Assembly (NCBI RefSeq): GCF_028435365.1
Contig: NZ_JAGTJJ010000002.1
Coordinates: 124,001-188,000 of the forward strand
Reading direction: 5' to 3'
Length of the DNA: 64,000 nucleotides
Source of the DNA: Polyangium jinanense
GTDB taxonomy: Bacteria > Myxococcota > Polyangia > Polyangiales > Polyangiaceae
In this document: positions 16,829 through 24,756 of the stretch, piece by piece
How positions within the stretch are numbered: the first letter of the stretch is position 1
Layout: every line of letters starts with the position of its first letter
Made by a program: the position numbers and the translations under genes
Notes under the pieces: model-generated
Database searches by the model: none
Seen by the model: only the letters and a program-made list of their open reading frames with translations
Told to the model about the DNA's origin: nothing

Positions 16829-17539
16829 TTACCCCTCGCCACCGGCCGGGCCTGCGGCCCCGTCCTCGGATTCCTCGTCGTCGCCGACATCGAGCCCGTC
16901 GTCGGTCTTGTCCTTGAGGAAGAAGAGATCTTGCGTCTGCTTGTCGCGCGGGAAGGCGGCCTTGATGCGATTGGCGACCTCGGCGAACACGTCGAGAAAC
17001 TCTTCCTTTGCGAGGTTCCGCGCGGCCCGCGCTTGCGCCGCGGCCTCCATGCCGAGCCTGCGCGCTTCGAGCGCCTGTTCGTAGCGGTGCCGGAGGGAGG
17101 TGATCTTGTCGAGCTCGGCCGAGCCGGCGGGGTAGATGGCGGCGATTTCGGTATATCGACCTTCGAGGGCGCGCATTTCCTTGATCTGCGTGCCGCCGAC
17201 GGGCTTGATGATCGGCGTGGAGCCGCCGGGGAACAGGGTCGACACGATACGACCGCCCGGGCGACCATCCTCGATTTCGGCGCGCTTGAGAGCGAGGCGA
17301 ACGATCTGGTCGGCGAGCCTGTCGGCGAATTTCACCTCGACCCGGATGACGATGAGCTCTTTGATCTTCTGGCCGTAGGCCTGCTCGCGGGCGAGGAGCG
17401 CGTTCGTGGCGTCCTCGAGCTTGACGGCGAGGCCGGCCAGGGCGGCGACGTCGGAGAATTTCGCGAGCATGGTCCGCGTGTAGAGGCTCTTGAGCTCGCA
17501 GCGGGTGGTGGGCGTCTTGGCGTTGGGGAGTACCGACAA
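16829..17539 (-). CDS. Helical protein with acidic tail, unknown function
   Basis: A 236-residue protein that I do not recognise. It is largely alpha-helical: an N-terminal region (KSLYTRTMLAKFSDVAALAG), a middle with FADRLADQIVRLALKRAEIE, then a coiled-coil-like helix LRHRYEQALEARRLGMEAAA followed by FAEVANRIKAAFPRDK, and the segment DLFFLKDKTD. The last 25 residues are Asp/Glu/Gly-rich. The start codon is TTG with AGGAG at good spacing upstream; no better ATG exists in frame. Its general plan (helices, a FF-x-KD motif, acidic tail) loosely resembles the protein at 43029-43766, but homology is not established. It stands alone downstream of a 580-base gene-free stretch. Confidence 0.75.
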   Translation of the reverse strand: MSVLPNAKTPTTRCELKSLYTRTMLAKFSDVAALAGLAVKLEDATNALLAREQAYGQKIKELIVIRVEVKFADRLADQIVRLALKRAEIEDGRPGGRIVSTLFPGGSTPIIKPVGGTQIKEMRALEGRYTEIAAIYPAGSAELDKITSLRHRYEQALEARRLGMEAAAQARAARNLAKEEFLDVFAEVANRIKAAFPRDKQTQDLFFLKDKTDDGLDVGDDEESEDGAAGPAGGEG

Positions 17540-18121
17540 GGCTTGTCTCCTGGTTGGTTGGTAAGGCGGGCATCAGAAGTGATGTGAGCGAGGTTGTCAA
17601 GGACGGATACGGGTGGCTTGGAGGGGAGGCGGGGGAAGGGGAGGGCGCGGGAACGTGACTTGAGGCGGCGCGGTGGGGTGGCGAAGGGGGTGGAGGTGTT
17701 GCTTGGGGCGTGTCCACGGCGTGGCGGAGGGAGAGGAAACGTGGGGGGATACACGTTTGCGGCGTGGCGGAGGGTGCGGAAACGTTGCTGCGAGCCTGGC
17801 TGCGGCGTGGCGGATGTTGCGGAAACGTTGCCGAGGGCTTGGGGGCGGCGTGGCGGAGACGGCGGCGGCGTTGCGGGGAAGGAGGGGATGAGGGGGACGG
17901 GGCGAAAGCAAGGTGGAGAGGCGCTTGTCGTCGGGTGTCTTCTGTCGAAAACTCACAACCTGCCCTCCTGCTAGCTGCGAGCTGTCGCCCTCGTGAAACG
18001 AAGAGGAACCGATACGAGGCCTTCGATGGCGGTATTCTGCCATTTCGAGACGAGTGTATTCTCACCGGACGAGCGGGTAACCCACCTTGACCCGCGGGCA
18101 AACCTGGTGTAGCCGGCGATC
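17540..18121. other. Gene-free intergenic stretch with tandem repeats
   Basis: No convincing gene lies here. Open frames on both strands are low-complexity Arg/Pro/Ala shadows of the GC-rich repeat (separately listed), and the repeat period is not a multiple of three. The part 17930-18121 is less biased and presumably carries the promoter of the gene at 18122. No terminator with a T-run was seen. Confidence 0.7.
17674..17889. repeat. 43-bp non-coding tandem repeat, about 5 copies
   Basis: The core CGGCGTGGCGGAG recurs at 17717, 17760, 17803 and 17846, an exact 43-bp spacing, with a more degenerate copy starting near 17674. Copies 2 and 3 also share TTGCGGAAACGTTGC or TGCGGAAACGTTGC downstream of the core. 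Because 43 is not divisible by 3, each copy falls in a different frame, so the array is not protein repeats. Confidence 0.85.
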
Positions 18122-18784
18122 ATGTTGCGGATTGGCGCGCTCGTGAGCGCATCGCTCCTCATGGCTCCCGGTTTGGCGCGGGCTGCACCTGGGGGTTCTG
18201 TCTCTTCTGGAGAGCGCCGGTCGCGTCTCGATTCTGCATTGTCCATTGGAGCCGGACCAGCCCTTCAACTCGGCGGGTACCTGCCCAACGTGCTCAGTGT
18301 CGGGGGGACCGCGACATTCATGTTGCGCAGCTTCGGGGACGATGGGTGGGGTGGCGGTATCACCTTGACCTTTACCTACCTCCGGACCGTTACGCCTGCG
18401 ACACTCTACGGTGCGGAGGTCGAGGGCGCCTACGCCAACGGTTCCGTCGGCGCCTGTATCCGGCGCATCGAGCCATTCGGATTTTGCGGTGGGTGGCGGA
18501 TGCCTGGAGGCGCGTACTTCCCTCGAACGCCCGGCGCGACGTGGGAACATGGGTGGAGAACGGGCGGGTCGTTTTACGCGGGTGTCGATTTGCTGATCAC
18601 GCTGGCCGACCGTCTCTCGCTCCGACCCATCCTCACCTTGGACGCCTATGGTTGGCCGACGCGGATCATCGTGAACAAGCGCAGCGACGCGGAGTGGCGG
18701 TCGTTTCCGCTCTTCGCGACTCTGTCCATGGAGCTGACCTTTGACTTTCGGACGCGGTACGCGGCGACGCCGCAGTTGAAGTGA
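18122..18784 (+). CDS. Outer-membrane beta-barrel-like protein, module A
   Basis: A 220-residue exported protein. A cleavable signal peptide (LVSASLLMAPGLARA) is followed by alternating amphipathic strands: LSIGAGPALQLGGYLPNVLS, TATFMLRSF, GGITLTFTYLRTV, YGAEVEGAYA, then a two-cysteine loop (GACIRR ... GFCGGW) and terminal strands ending MELTFDFRTRY. The architecture resembles the C-terminal barrel of the protein at 46691-47755, including two Cys around a short loop and an aromatic-rich end. In both loci the gene lies immediately upstream of a Cys-rich lipoprotein (6 bases here). The function is unknown; a small transmembrane barrel is inferred from strand periodicity. Confidence 0.75.
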   Translation: MLRIGALVSASLLMAPGLARAAPGGSVSSGERRSRLDSALSIGAGPALQLGGYLPNVLSVGGTATFMLRSFGDDGWGGGITLTFTYLRTVTPATLYGAEVEGAYANGSVGACIRRIEPFGFCGGWRMPGGAYFPRTPGATWEHGWRTGGSFYAGVDLLITLADRLSLRPILTLDAYGWPTRIIVNKRSDAEWRSFPLFATLSMELTFDFRTRYAATPQLK

Positions 18785-18790
18785 GAATCG

Positions 18791-19894
18791 ATGATGAAGC
18801 ACTCGTATCAGGCGCTATTTTGTTGTGTTTTGACGCTCGCAGGGTCCGGTTGTGATGGCCCAAGGGAGCCCGTGGTCATCTATACGTGCGAGAACCCGGA
18901 CCTGGACCACAAGGACAAGGACGGTAACCCCGATCCTTGCCACGAGAACGACGAAAAGAAGCCCATGGCCTGCGGGGCGGCGTGCGCCGACGTGGTCCTG
19001 GGTGTCAAGGCGGTCCCGGTGGCGCTCTGGTTTGGCAAAGAGCGCGCGTTGCCTGCGTGCCCGAAGAGCATGCCCAAGGCGGACTTCAACGGCGGCGCGG
19101 GCATCCTGGCGCCGTACGCGTGCCCGGAGTGCCGGTGCACCGAGCCGGTCTGCACCTTCGGGCCCGTCGTCGCGCTGGGAGGCGACGCGTGCACGGGTCC
19201 GGTCCTCGGCGCGGCGGATCCTCCGCCTGCATGGGACGGCGCTTGTCAAACGTCCTCGATCCCCATCTCGAACGTCGGATCCTATTCCTTCGAGCCGACC
19301 GGGGTCACCGGATGCGCCGTCGCGGAGGATCCGCTGCCCCCACCGCCGCATTTCGGCTCGTCGTCGATGTGGGAGACGACGGCGCGGGCGTGTCGCCATG
19401 CAGACGACGCGATGTGTCCGCCTGGCGAGCCCTGCGGCATTCGCGAGGAGGAACTGCCGTCCGGGTTCCGCTCGTGCGTGCGGCTCGAAGGCGCGACCCC
19501 GGAGGGGGCAGCTTGCCCCGCGGGTTTTCCGGAGTCATTCGTGTTTTACGCGGATGTCGACGAGGGGCGTGAATGCACGCCGTGTGAATGCGCGCCGGCG
19601 GGGGATGCAGTGTGCTTGTCGGTCGTGAGCCTGCACGAGCAGGCGGATTGCGGGGATGCGCCGATGATCGCGGCGCCGGTGGACGAGCTGGGCTCCTGCG
19701 CGGATCCGGGCATGGCTTACAACGGACAGGGGGTCGCGGCTTCCTGGGTCCAGAACGAGCCCGGGACGTGCATCGCCTCGGGCGGCGCGGTGACCGGGGA
19801 GATCAAGGCGATCGAGCCCGCGGTGTTCTGCTGCAAGTCGGTACACGGTGACGAATCCCCGGGACGCCCCCCGGGAGACTCTTCACCCTTCTAG
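18791..19894 (+). CDS. Cys-rich lipoprotein, module A
   Basis: A 367-residue lipoprotein with signal ending TLAGSGC. About 25 cysteines are spread along the chain in pairs (CGAACADV, CPECRCTEPVC, CTPCECAP, VFCCKS), which implies extensive disulfides outside the cytoplasm. It has the same overall order of motifs as the lipoprotein at 45564-46682: a CxC(T)EP/CxCTP segment, PPAWDGAC versus PPAGWDGAC, LPSGFRSCVRLEG versus APTGFRQCVQREG, and a terminal CCKS versus CCYV. No enzyme motif is visible. It is six bases downstream of the barrel gene and probably co-transcribed. Confidence 0.8.
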   Translation: MMKHSYQALFCCVLTLAGSGCDGPREPVVIYTCENPDLDHKDKDGNPDPCHENDEKKPMACGAACADVVLGVKAVPVALWFGKERALPACPKSMPKADFNGGAGILAPYACPECRCTEPVCTFGPVVALGGDACTGPVLGAADPPPAWDGACQTSSIPISNVGSYSFEPTGVTGCAVAEDPLPPPPHFGSSSMWETTARACRHADDAMCPPGEPCGIREEELPSGFRSCVRLEGATPEGAACPAGFPESFVFYADVDEGRECTPCECAPAGDAVCLSVVSLHEQADCGDAPMIAAPVDELGSCADPGMAYNGQGVAASWVQNEPGTCIASGGAVTGEIKAIEPAVFCCKSVHGDESPGRPPGDSSPF

Positions 19895-19970
19895 GGTACA
19901 GTGCTCGCCGGCTCCCCCGCCGCGTTCCTCAGCTGTCTGTCTCATGGTAAGGTTCGACAGGTCGACCGAC

Positions 19971-21203
19971 ATGAGCGCGAACAGGAAGGCACCGCGAGAA
20001 TACCTTTGGCGCTTCGGCGCGGTGGAGCTGGGCGCGTCGATCGCGCTGGGCGGCGATGTCCGCCTCGAGCTCGACCCACGGACGACCGTCCTGGTCGGCA
20101 AAAATGGAGCTGGTAAGTCAGCCATTTTCGACAAATTTCTGGCGGGATCGTGGGGGGCATCTGGAGTCGTGCAGGATGCGGTGCCTGATCCAGGTCGCTT
20201 CGCCGTGGAGATTAACCACAAGAGAGTGCCGAACTCCGCCGTCCGTTACGAATGTCGCTGGAAAACCATGGATGACGAGGGGGGCGTCGAGAATCCTCTC
20301 GACGCCGAGAAAGCAGACCGCTACGCCGAGATCGAGGAAACGTGCTCCTTCGTCGAGCCTTCCTTGGGCGAGAAAGTGCTCTGGACACTTCAAGATGGTC
20401 GTCTCGTCAGGAATGACGGAACCACGGACGTCCTCCCGCGCGGTCGCGGACTCCTCAACTGGTGGATTGCGAGCAAGAGCTCGTTCTCCTTCAACGCGAT
20501 GGTCGAGCCGCTCTTCGAACTGTTGTTTCGCGTGTGGTCCGTACGTGCCGGCGTGCCGCGTGCAAACAGAGATCGTGAAGTCGCTATCGTGCCGCACCCA
20601 TGGCCGTTTGGTAGAACTAGGCTTCAACGGCGTTACGAGCATATATCACCCGGAGTTCGCCAGCTCGTGGATACGCTTGCGACTTGGTACGAGTCGGAGC
20701 GGGGGCGCCTGGACGAGCTCGGCGAGGTGGGTCGGCGACTGGGGCTCTTGAACGATATCAAGGTCAGGCTTTTCGACAATCCCGAGCACGCAGCGGACGT
20801 ACGGGCACCCCGAAACTTGGCAAGCGTCTCGGTGGACAACGTTGACGTGGGCCTCCTGTCGGACGGAACGCAGCGTGTGCTCCAGATCCTCATGGCGCTC
20901 ATCCAGCCGGATCGGACGCTGTTACTCCTGGAGGAACCAGAAATAGCCGTTCACCCGGGCCTTTTAGGGCGGCTTCTCGAAGAGATCGAGGCGTACTCCG
21001 CGGACAAGCAGATCGTCATCTCGACCCAGTCACCGCAGGTGGTGAGCTGGGCGAAGCCCGACGCGCTCCGGCTGGTCGAACGGAGAAGCGGAACGACCTA
21101 CGTTCGTGGGCTCGACGCCGAGGAGCAGGCACAGGTCGAGCGTTATCTCGAAGACGAGGGGACGCTCGGAGACTACCTCTACTCGGGTGCAATCGATGGC
21201 TGA
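19971..21203 (+). CDS. AAA family ATPase (OLD/RecF-like), partner of a DUF4276 protein
   Basis: A 410-residue ABC/SMC-class ATPase. Walker A is GKNGAGKS (residues 43-50), the signature-like LLSDGTQR is near 295, Walker B is TLLLLEEPE (316-324) and the switch/His-loop region ISTQSPQVV is near 350. The middle has about 200 residues of unrecognised sequence in place of a long coiled coil. This layout occurs in single-polypeptide OLD nucleases and in split systems where the Toprim part is a separate gene. The stop overlaps the next gene, a Toprim-like DUF4276 protein, so the two form a complex-coding pair by inference. Base composition is visibly less GC-rich than its neighbours, which fits transfer. 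ATG 19944 is an alternative start. Confidence 0.9.
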   Translation: MSANRKAPREYLWRFGAVELGASIALGGDVRLELDPRTTVLVGKNGAGKSAIFDKFLAGSWGASGVVQDAVPDPGRFAVEINHKRVPNSAVRYECRWKTMDDEGGVENPLDAEKADRYAEIEETCSFVEPSLGEKVLWTLQDGRLVRNDGTTDVLPRGRGLLNWWIASKSSFSFNAMVEPLFELLFRVWSVRAGVPRANRDREVAIVPHPWPFGRTRLQRRYEHISPGVRQLVDTLATWYESERGRLDELGEVGRRLGLLNDIKVRLFDNPEHAADVRAPRNLASVSVDNVDVGLLSDGTQRVLQILMALIQPDRTLLLLEEPEIAVHPGLLGRLLEEIEAYSADKQIVISTQSPQVVSWAKPDALRLVERRSGTTYVRGLDAEEQAQVERYLEDEGTLGDYLYSGAIDG

Positions 21204-21789
21204 GCAGACCATCGGCATCCTGGCGGAGAGCGAGAATGATTGCAAAGTGATGGGCACACTCGTGCGGCGCATCCTCGCAGAGGCCCAGGTCGATTCACGT
21301 TATTACAACATCATTCATCGTGCCGGGAGTGGGTGTGCCGGTTTACGGCAGAAGGCAGAGCGATGGCTTCGCGAGTTGTCCGCGCGGGGCTGCCGGATCG
21401 TCATCCTGATGCACGACAGAGACCGGCATGACGAACGCGAGCTACGCAAGAAGCTGAGCGCCTACCAGGTCCCCTCCAGCGTCGAGTATCACGTGTGTAT
21501 CCCTGTCGAGGAGATCGAGGCCTGGTTTTTCTCTTGTGAGAAAGCATTGCAGCTCATCTGTGGCGATCGAGAACTCCCGCAAGAACTCCCCCACTTGGTT
21601 CGTGACCCCAAGGAGCGGCTCATCGAAGCATCCCGAGCCGTGCCCGGCCGGCCCAGGTACACGCCGAACGACGGCGCGCGGATCGCCGAGGTTCTGCAGC
21701 TCGATGTCTGCGCCAAACGATGTCCCGCCTTCCGGGAAATGCGTCTTTTCCTGCAAAAGCTCTGGAAGGACGCGCATCGAGGGCAATGA
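21196..21789 (+). CDS. DUF4276 family Toprim-like protein
   Basis: A 197-residue protein encoded from an ATG inside the end of the ATPase gene (8-base overlap). DUF4276 proteins have a Toprim-like fold; here the candidate metal-binding residues are Glu11 in IGILAESEND and the Asp74/Asp76 pair in ILMHDRDRHD, followed by the family hallmark PVEEIEAWFF (Glu105-Trp110). Toprim domains of this type cut nucleic acids in OLD and PARIS-like defence proteins. Nuclease activity and an anti-phage role are inference from the pairing with the ATPase. Intact, with no truncation visible. Confidence 0.88.
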   Translation: MAEQTIGILAESENDCKVMGTLVRRILAEAQVDSRYYNIIHRAGSGCAGLRQKAERWLRELSARGCRIVILMHDRDRHDERELRKKLSAYQVPSSVEYHVCIPVEEIEAWFFSCEKALQLICGDRELPQELPHLVRDPKERLIEASRAVPGRPRYTPNDGARIAEVLQLDVCAKRCPAFREMRLFLQKLWKDAHRGQ

Positions 21790-22049
21790 CCGATGTCAAC
21801 GCTACCATGTCGCCGACGTGCGCCTGATCCGACGAGCTGAGACGGTCGCCCACCTCCCCCGCAATCGCCATCCCTGACGACCGACGGAAGGTACGAAAAG
21901 GGAAAGAGGAGAGTGGCGGGGGCGCGGCGGGTCGCTGCTTTCCTGTCGTTGACGCCGCCTGGACGTCCCCGCACCGTCGCTCCATCGCCCGGATGGCCGC
22001 CCCGCTGTGGGGGTGAGGGCCGGACCATTCCGAGAGATGGGAGCGGTTC

Positions 22050-23321
22050 ATGCGACGATCGACTCTTGGGGCTCGCCTTTGGCATTCCCTCGTCACGGCG
22101 GTCGCCGTCCTGTGTTTCGTTTTGCACTCGTTCGGGTGCGCCCCCTCGCGCGATCCCACGATGGCGCGGATCTTCGAGGCGCCGAACGTCGTCCACGTCT
22201 GTGTACGTCCACCGAACGTACCGAAAGACAAGCGAATTTGGGGGCTCACCGCCGACGGCACGCCCTTCTTCGGGGTCCGGGAGGTGGACCGCGCGAGAGG
22301 CAATGGCAGCCCCATCTATGTTTTCGACCAGGACGCGCCTGCCGCGAGCGCGAGGCTTTTACCGATTCCGTACAACACGCTCGAATGCCCGGCGAGGACC
22401 CCGCCGAAGCCTCGCGTCGCCGCGGCGACGGAGAAGGCCAAAGAGGCTGAGGAGAAGAAGGACGAGGGCAAGAAGGCCGAGCGGCCGAAGCCGCTGCCGC
22501 GACCGATCGCGAGGCCGCCGGAGGAGCAGCGGTGCGCGGCGTATCGGGAGCCGGGCCAGACGCGGAGACGGAGCGGGACGGGCGCACGTGTTTGCACGAG
22601 GGTGCTCGTCAAGTGGCGCTGCGCGAAGCAGGCCGTCGCGGACAAACGGCCGCCCGCGGCCGAGCCTTGCCCCGTCCACGAGCCCGAGCCGAGGGAGTTG
22701 CCGGAGAGCGCGGCCCAGGCGTATGAGGACTGGGGACTCAGCCGTGCGGACACCTCCGCGCTCGCGAAAGACCGAGCCAGGGAGTGCCTCGAGGGGCTTT
22801 GCCATGCCCGGCATCCGAACTTCGTTCCGAAGTCCAAAAAGAAGCCCGCCGAGACGAACAACGGGCAGTCGTTGTCAACGGGGAGTGGCTCGCCGCAGCC
22901 GGCGCCGAAGACGACGACGGTCAAGACGACGACGAAGCCGGTCCCCGCGAAGTCGAACGGCGCCAAGTCGAACAGCGCGGCGGCGGGGCAGGCGGGCAGC
23001 GGGAGCGCGGCGGACCCTCCACCGCAGGCCAAACCGAAGCGGGGAGGCGAGACGCCGGCGGCGGCGCGGGGACGGCAGGTGCATGAGGAGTTCAAGAAGA
23101 AGGTCGAGGCGAAGCAGAAAGAGGGAAAGGATTGGAGGCCCAACCCGCGTATCAAGTTGGAGGATGGGACGGAGCTGAGGCCCGACGCGCTCACGCCCAA
23201 AGGGAATCCGATCGAGCTGAAGCCGAACACGCCGACTGGCAAAGCAGCGGGCAAACGCCAGATCAAGAAGTACGAAGACGCTACAGGCCAGAGGGGACGT
23301 GTGATCTATTATGACCCATAA
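22050..23321 (+). CDS. Secreted lipoprotein with C-terminal PD-(D/E)xK nuclease-like toxin domain
   Basis: A 423-residue protein with a lipoprotein signal (VLCFVLHSFGC). The N-terminal third has a short globular region and a Lys/Glu/Pro-rich linker. A Cys-containing middle (RCAAYREPG ... CTRVLVKWRC ... CPVHEPEP) is followed by a long Ser/Lys/Pro/Ala linker (about 275-340). The last 85 residues look like a restriction-endonuclease-fold toxin: ELRPDALTPKG (Asp379), NPIELKPNTP (Glu389-x-Lys391) and QIKKYED (Gln404, Tyr408). This PD...ExK...QxxxY pattern is typical of polymorphic toxin REase domains. The gene overlaps a DUF4304 gene by 11 bases, the usual toxin-immunity layout. Nuclease activity is inferred. 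Confidence 0.82.
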   Translation: MRRSTLGARLWHSLVTAVAVLCFVLHSFGCAPSRDPTMARIFEAPNVVHVCVRPPNVPKDKRIWGLTADGTPFFGVREVDRARGNGSPIYVFDQDAPAASARLLPIPYNTLECPARTPPKPRVAAATEKAKEAEEKKDEGKKAERPKPLPRPIARPPEEQRCAAYREPGQTRRRSGTGARVCTRVLVKWRCAKQAVADKRPPAAEPCPVHEPEPRELPESAAQAYEDWGLSRADTSALAKDRARECLEGLCHARHPNFVPKSKKKPAETNNGQSLSTGSGSPQPAPKTTTVKTTTKPVPAKSNGAKSNSAAAGQAGSGSAADPPPQAKPKRGGETPAAARGRQVHEEFKKKVEAKQKEGKDWRPNPRIKLEDGTELRPDALTPKGNPIELKPNTPTGKAAGKRQIKKYEDATGQRGRVIYYDP

Positions 23322-23964
23322 GCGAGCCCTACAGAACAGAATGAGCCACATCTTCAAGACGTGGGTCACGCCCGCGCTCCACGCGGCGGGCTTCAAGAAA
23401 CGAGGGATCGTGTACGTGCGAGATCTGGGGAGCGTCCAGCACCTCTTCAATCACGAGAGTGACCACCTCAACACGGCCGACAAGTACAGCTTCACAACGA
23501 ATTGTGGGATTCACGTGCCAGGGGTCAGAGGTACCTTCGGGAACTGCGTCGAACCCAAGGCGGTTGACGCAGCGTACGGGCTCCTGAACGTGAGACCCGG
23601 AATGCTGACACCGACGGGCGACTCGTGGTGGGAGCTCACGTCCAGCGATGGGCCCGAGAAGGACGACGAGGTAGGGCAGGAACTGCGGAAGCTCGTGGAG
23701 ACCGCGGCCTTGCCGTTCTTCGATCGGTTCCGGGACGAACGCGCGGTCGCGGAGTTCCTCTCGCAGCCCCGCAGGAAGGAAGACCGACACGTCATGCCCT
23801 TTGCCGATACATTCGAGCTCTGCTACGCCGCGATCCTCTGGAAGCGGCTGGGCTGCAAGGACAAGTGCCGCGAATGCATCGAGCGGGAGAGGTCGAAGAC
23901 CAAGAAGCGCTATAGCTCCCTGCCCGAGAAGTTCCTGGCGCGCTTCTCTTGCGATGACAACTGA
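23311..23964 (+). CDS. DUF4304 domain protein, probable immunity protein
   Basis: A 217-residue cytoplasmic protein without signal peptide. The N-terminal ALHAAGFKKRGIVYVRDLGS segment, followed by FTTNCGIHVP, matches the beginning of DUF4304 domains, which often sit beside toxin genes. The stretch DSWWELTSSD and a helical C-terminus complete the domain. The ATG at 23311 overlaps the end of the toxin gene; MSHIFK at 23341 is an alternative start closer to the usual family N-terminus. By position it would neutralise the REase-fold toxin; binding is not shown by sequence alone. Confidence 0.78.
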   Translation: MTHKRALQNRMSHIFKTWVTPALHAAGFKKRGIVYVRDLGSVQHLFNHESDHLNTADKYSFTTNCGIHVPGVRGTFGNCVEPKAVDAAYGLLNVRPGMLTPTGDSWWELTSSDGPEKDDEVGQELRKLVETAALPFFDRFRDERAVAEFLSQPRRKEDRHVMPFADTFELCYAAILWKRLGCKDKCRECIERERSKTKKRYSSLPEKFLARFSCDDN

Positions 23965-24102
23965 CGTTTCGGGAAGAGTGCATTCCAGCCCCATTCGTTC
24001 GATTCATGCAAGGGCGTGAAAGGATCGAATGCTCGAGCGCTACACCAAGACGGGGCCCGAGCGTCCGCGGCGGCCCCCTTCGCCTGTGATACATCCAGTG
24101 TC

Positions 24103-24555
24103 ATGGCCGATACTCCGAGCTTATGGGTACCCGGACTCACCACGCTCGACACCCCCTTCGACATCATCCCCGACATCGCTCGGTTCGAGCCGCCCGACAT
24201 CATCTCCTTTCGCCTTGCCCGCGAGATCAACGTCGAGGAGACCGCGCGGATCATGGCCTTCGTCCGGGAAGCGGTGCCCCAGACGGGCGCGCTCTTCTCG
24301 ATGACGGACGCTTCGGTGCACCTCCCGCGCATCAGCATCGCCGCCGCCGTCGAGTTCAACCGACAGTTCAACCCGCGTCTCATCCGCGCCGCCGCCGTCG
24401 TCGCCGCGGATTACCGCATGCGCGTGCTCTCCGAGACGCTCATCCGCGCCGCCCGTCTCCTCAAGCTCGAAGTCGCAAAGTCCCCCGTCCGCTACTTCGA
24501 CGACCACGCCTCCGCCCGCGCGTGGTTCGGCGAGCTCCGAACGGGCCCCGCCTGA
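24103..24555 (+). CDS. SpoIIAA/STAS-like protein, tandem copy 1
   Basis: A 150-residue protein resembling the SpoIIAA-like/STAS-fold proteins common in Polyangiales. It starts MADTPSLWVPGLTTLDTP, has strand-helix alternation, the conserved SIAAAVEFNRQFN and RAAAVVAADYRMRVLSETL segments, and ends with YFDDHASARAWFGEL, the usual last helix (A..W) of such domains. No phosphorylatable Ser in a canonical anti-sigma antagonist motif is evident. It is duplicated 654 bases downstream. Role unknown; a small regulatory binding protein is inference. The ATG at 24103 matches the start of the second copy exactly. Confidence 0.8.
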   Translation: MADTPSLWVPGLTTLDTPFDIIPDIARFEPPDIISFRLAREINVEETARIMAFVREAVPQTGALFSMTDASVHLPRISIAAAVEFNRQFNPRLIRAAAVVAADYRMRVLSETLIRAARLLKLEVAKSPVRYFDDHASARAWFGELRTGPA

Positions 24556-24756
24556 CCGATCACTCCTCCACCCCTGTCAAGTAAAACCCGTTGTTGGACC
24601 GCCCCCATAGACGCCTCGCGCCGCCTCCATTCATGTCTCGAACGGCGAGGAGGCTTCCTTAGGCAATGGATGGGTACTCACGGAAGCCGAACCTGCGTTC
24701 ATGAGGGGCTCGCAAGGTGACGCCTGCGTCCCGGCGCTCGTGATACAATCTGTGTC

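Noticed and set aside
17674..17889. CRISPR array.
   Set aside because: The copies are directly adjacent 43-bp tandem units with degenerate ends, without unique spacers of constant length and no cas genes nearby.
17597..18043. Minus-strand Pro/Arg-rich protein of 148 residues over the 43-bp repeats.
   Set aside because: The repeat period shifts frame each copy, there is no ribosome binding site and no domain; the opposite strand also gives spurious Gly/Arg frames.
19855..19890. Terminator at CCCGGGACGCCCCCCGGGA.
   Set aside because: It lies inside the lipoprotein's last codons and has no following T-run.
19971..21789. Definite assignment as PARIS or Gabija.
   Set aside because: The partner is DUF4276, not DUF4435 or a UvrD helicase, so a named system cannot be claimed from sequence alone.
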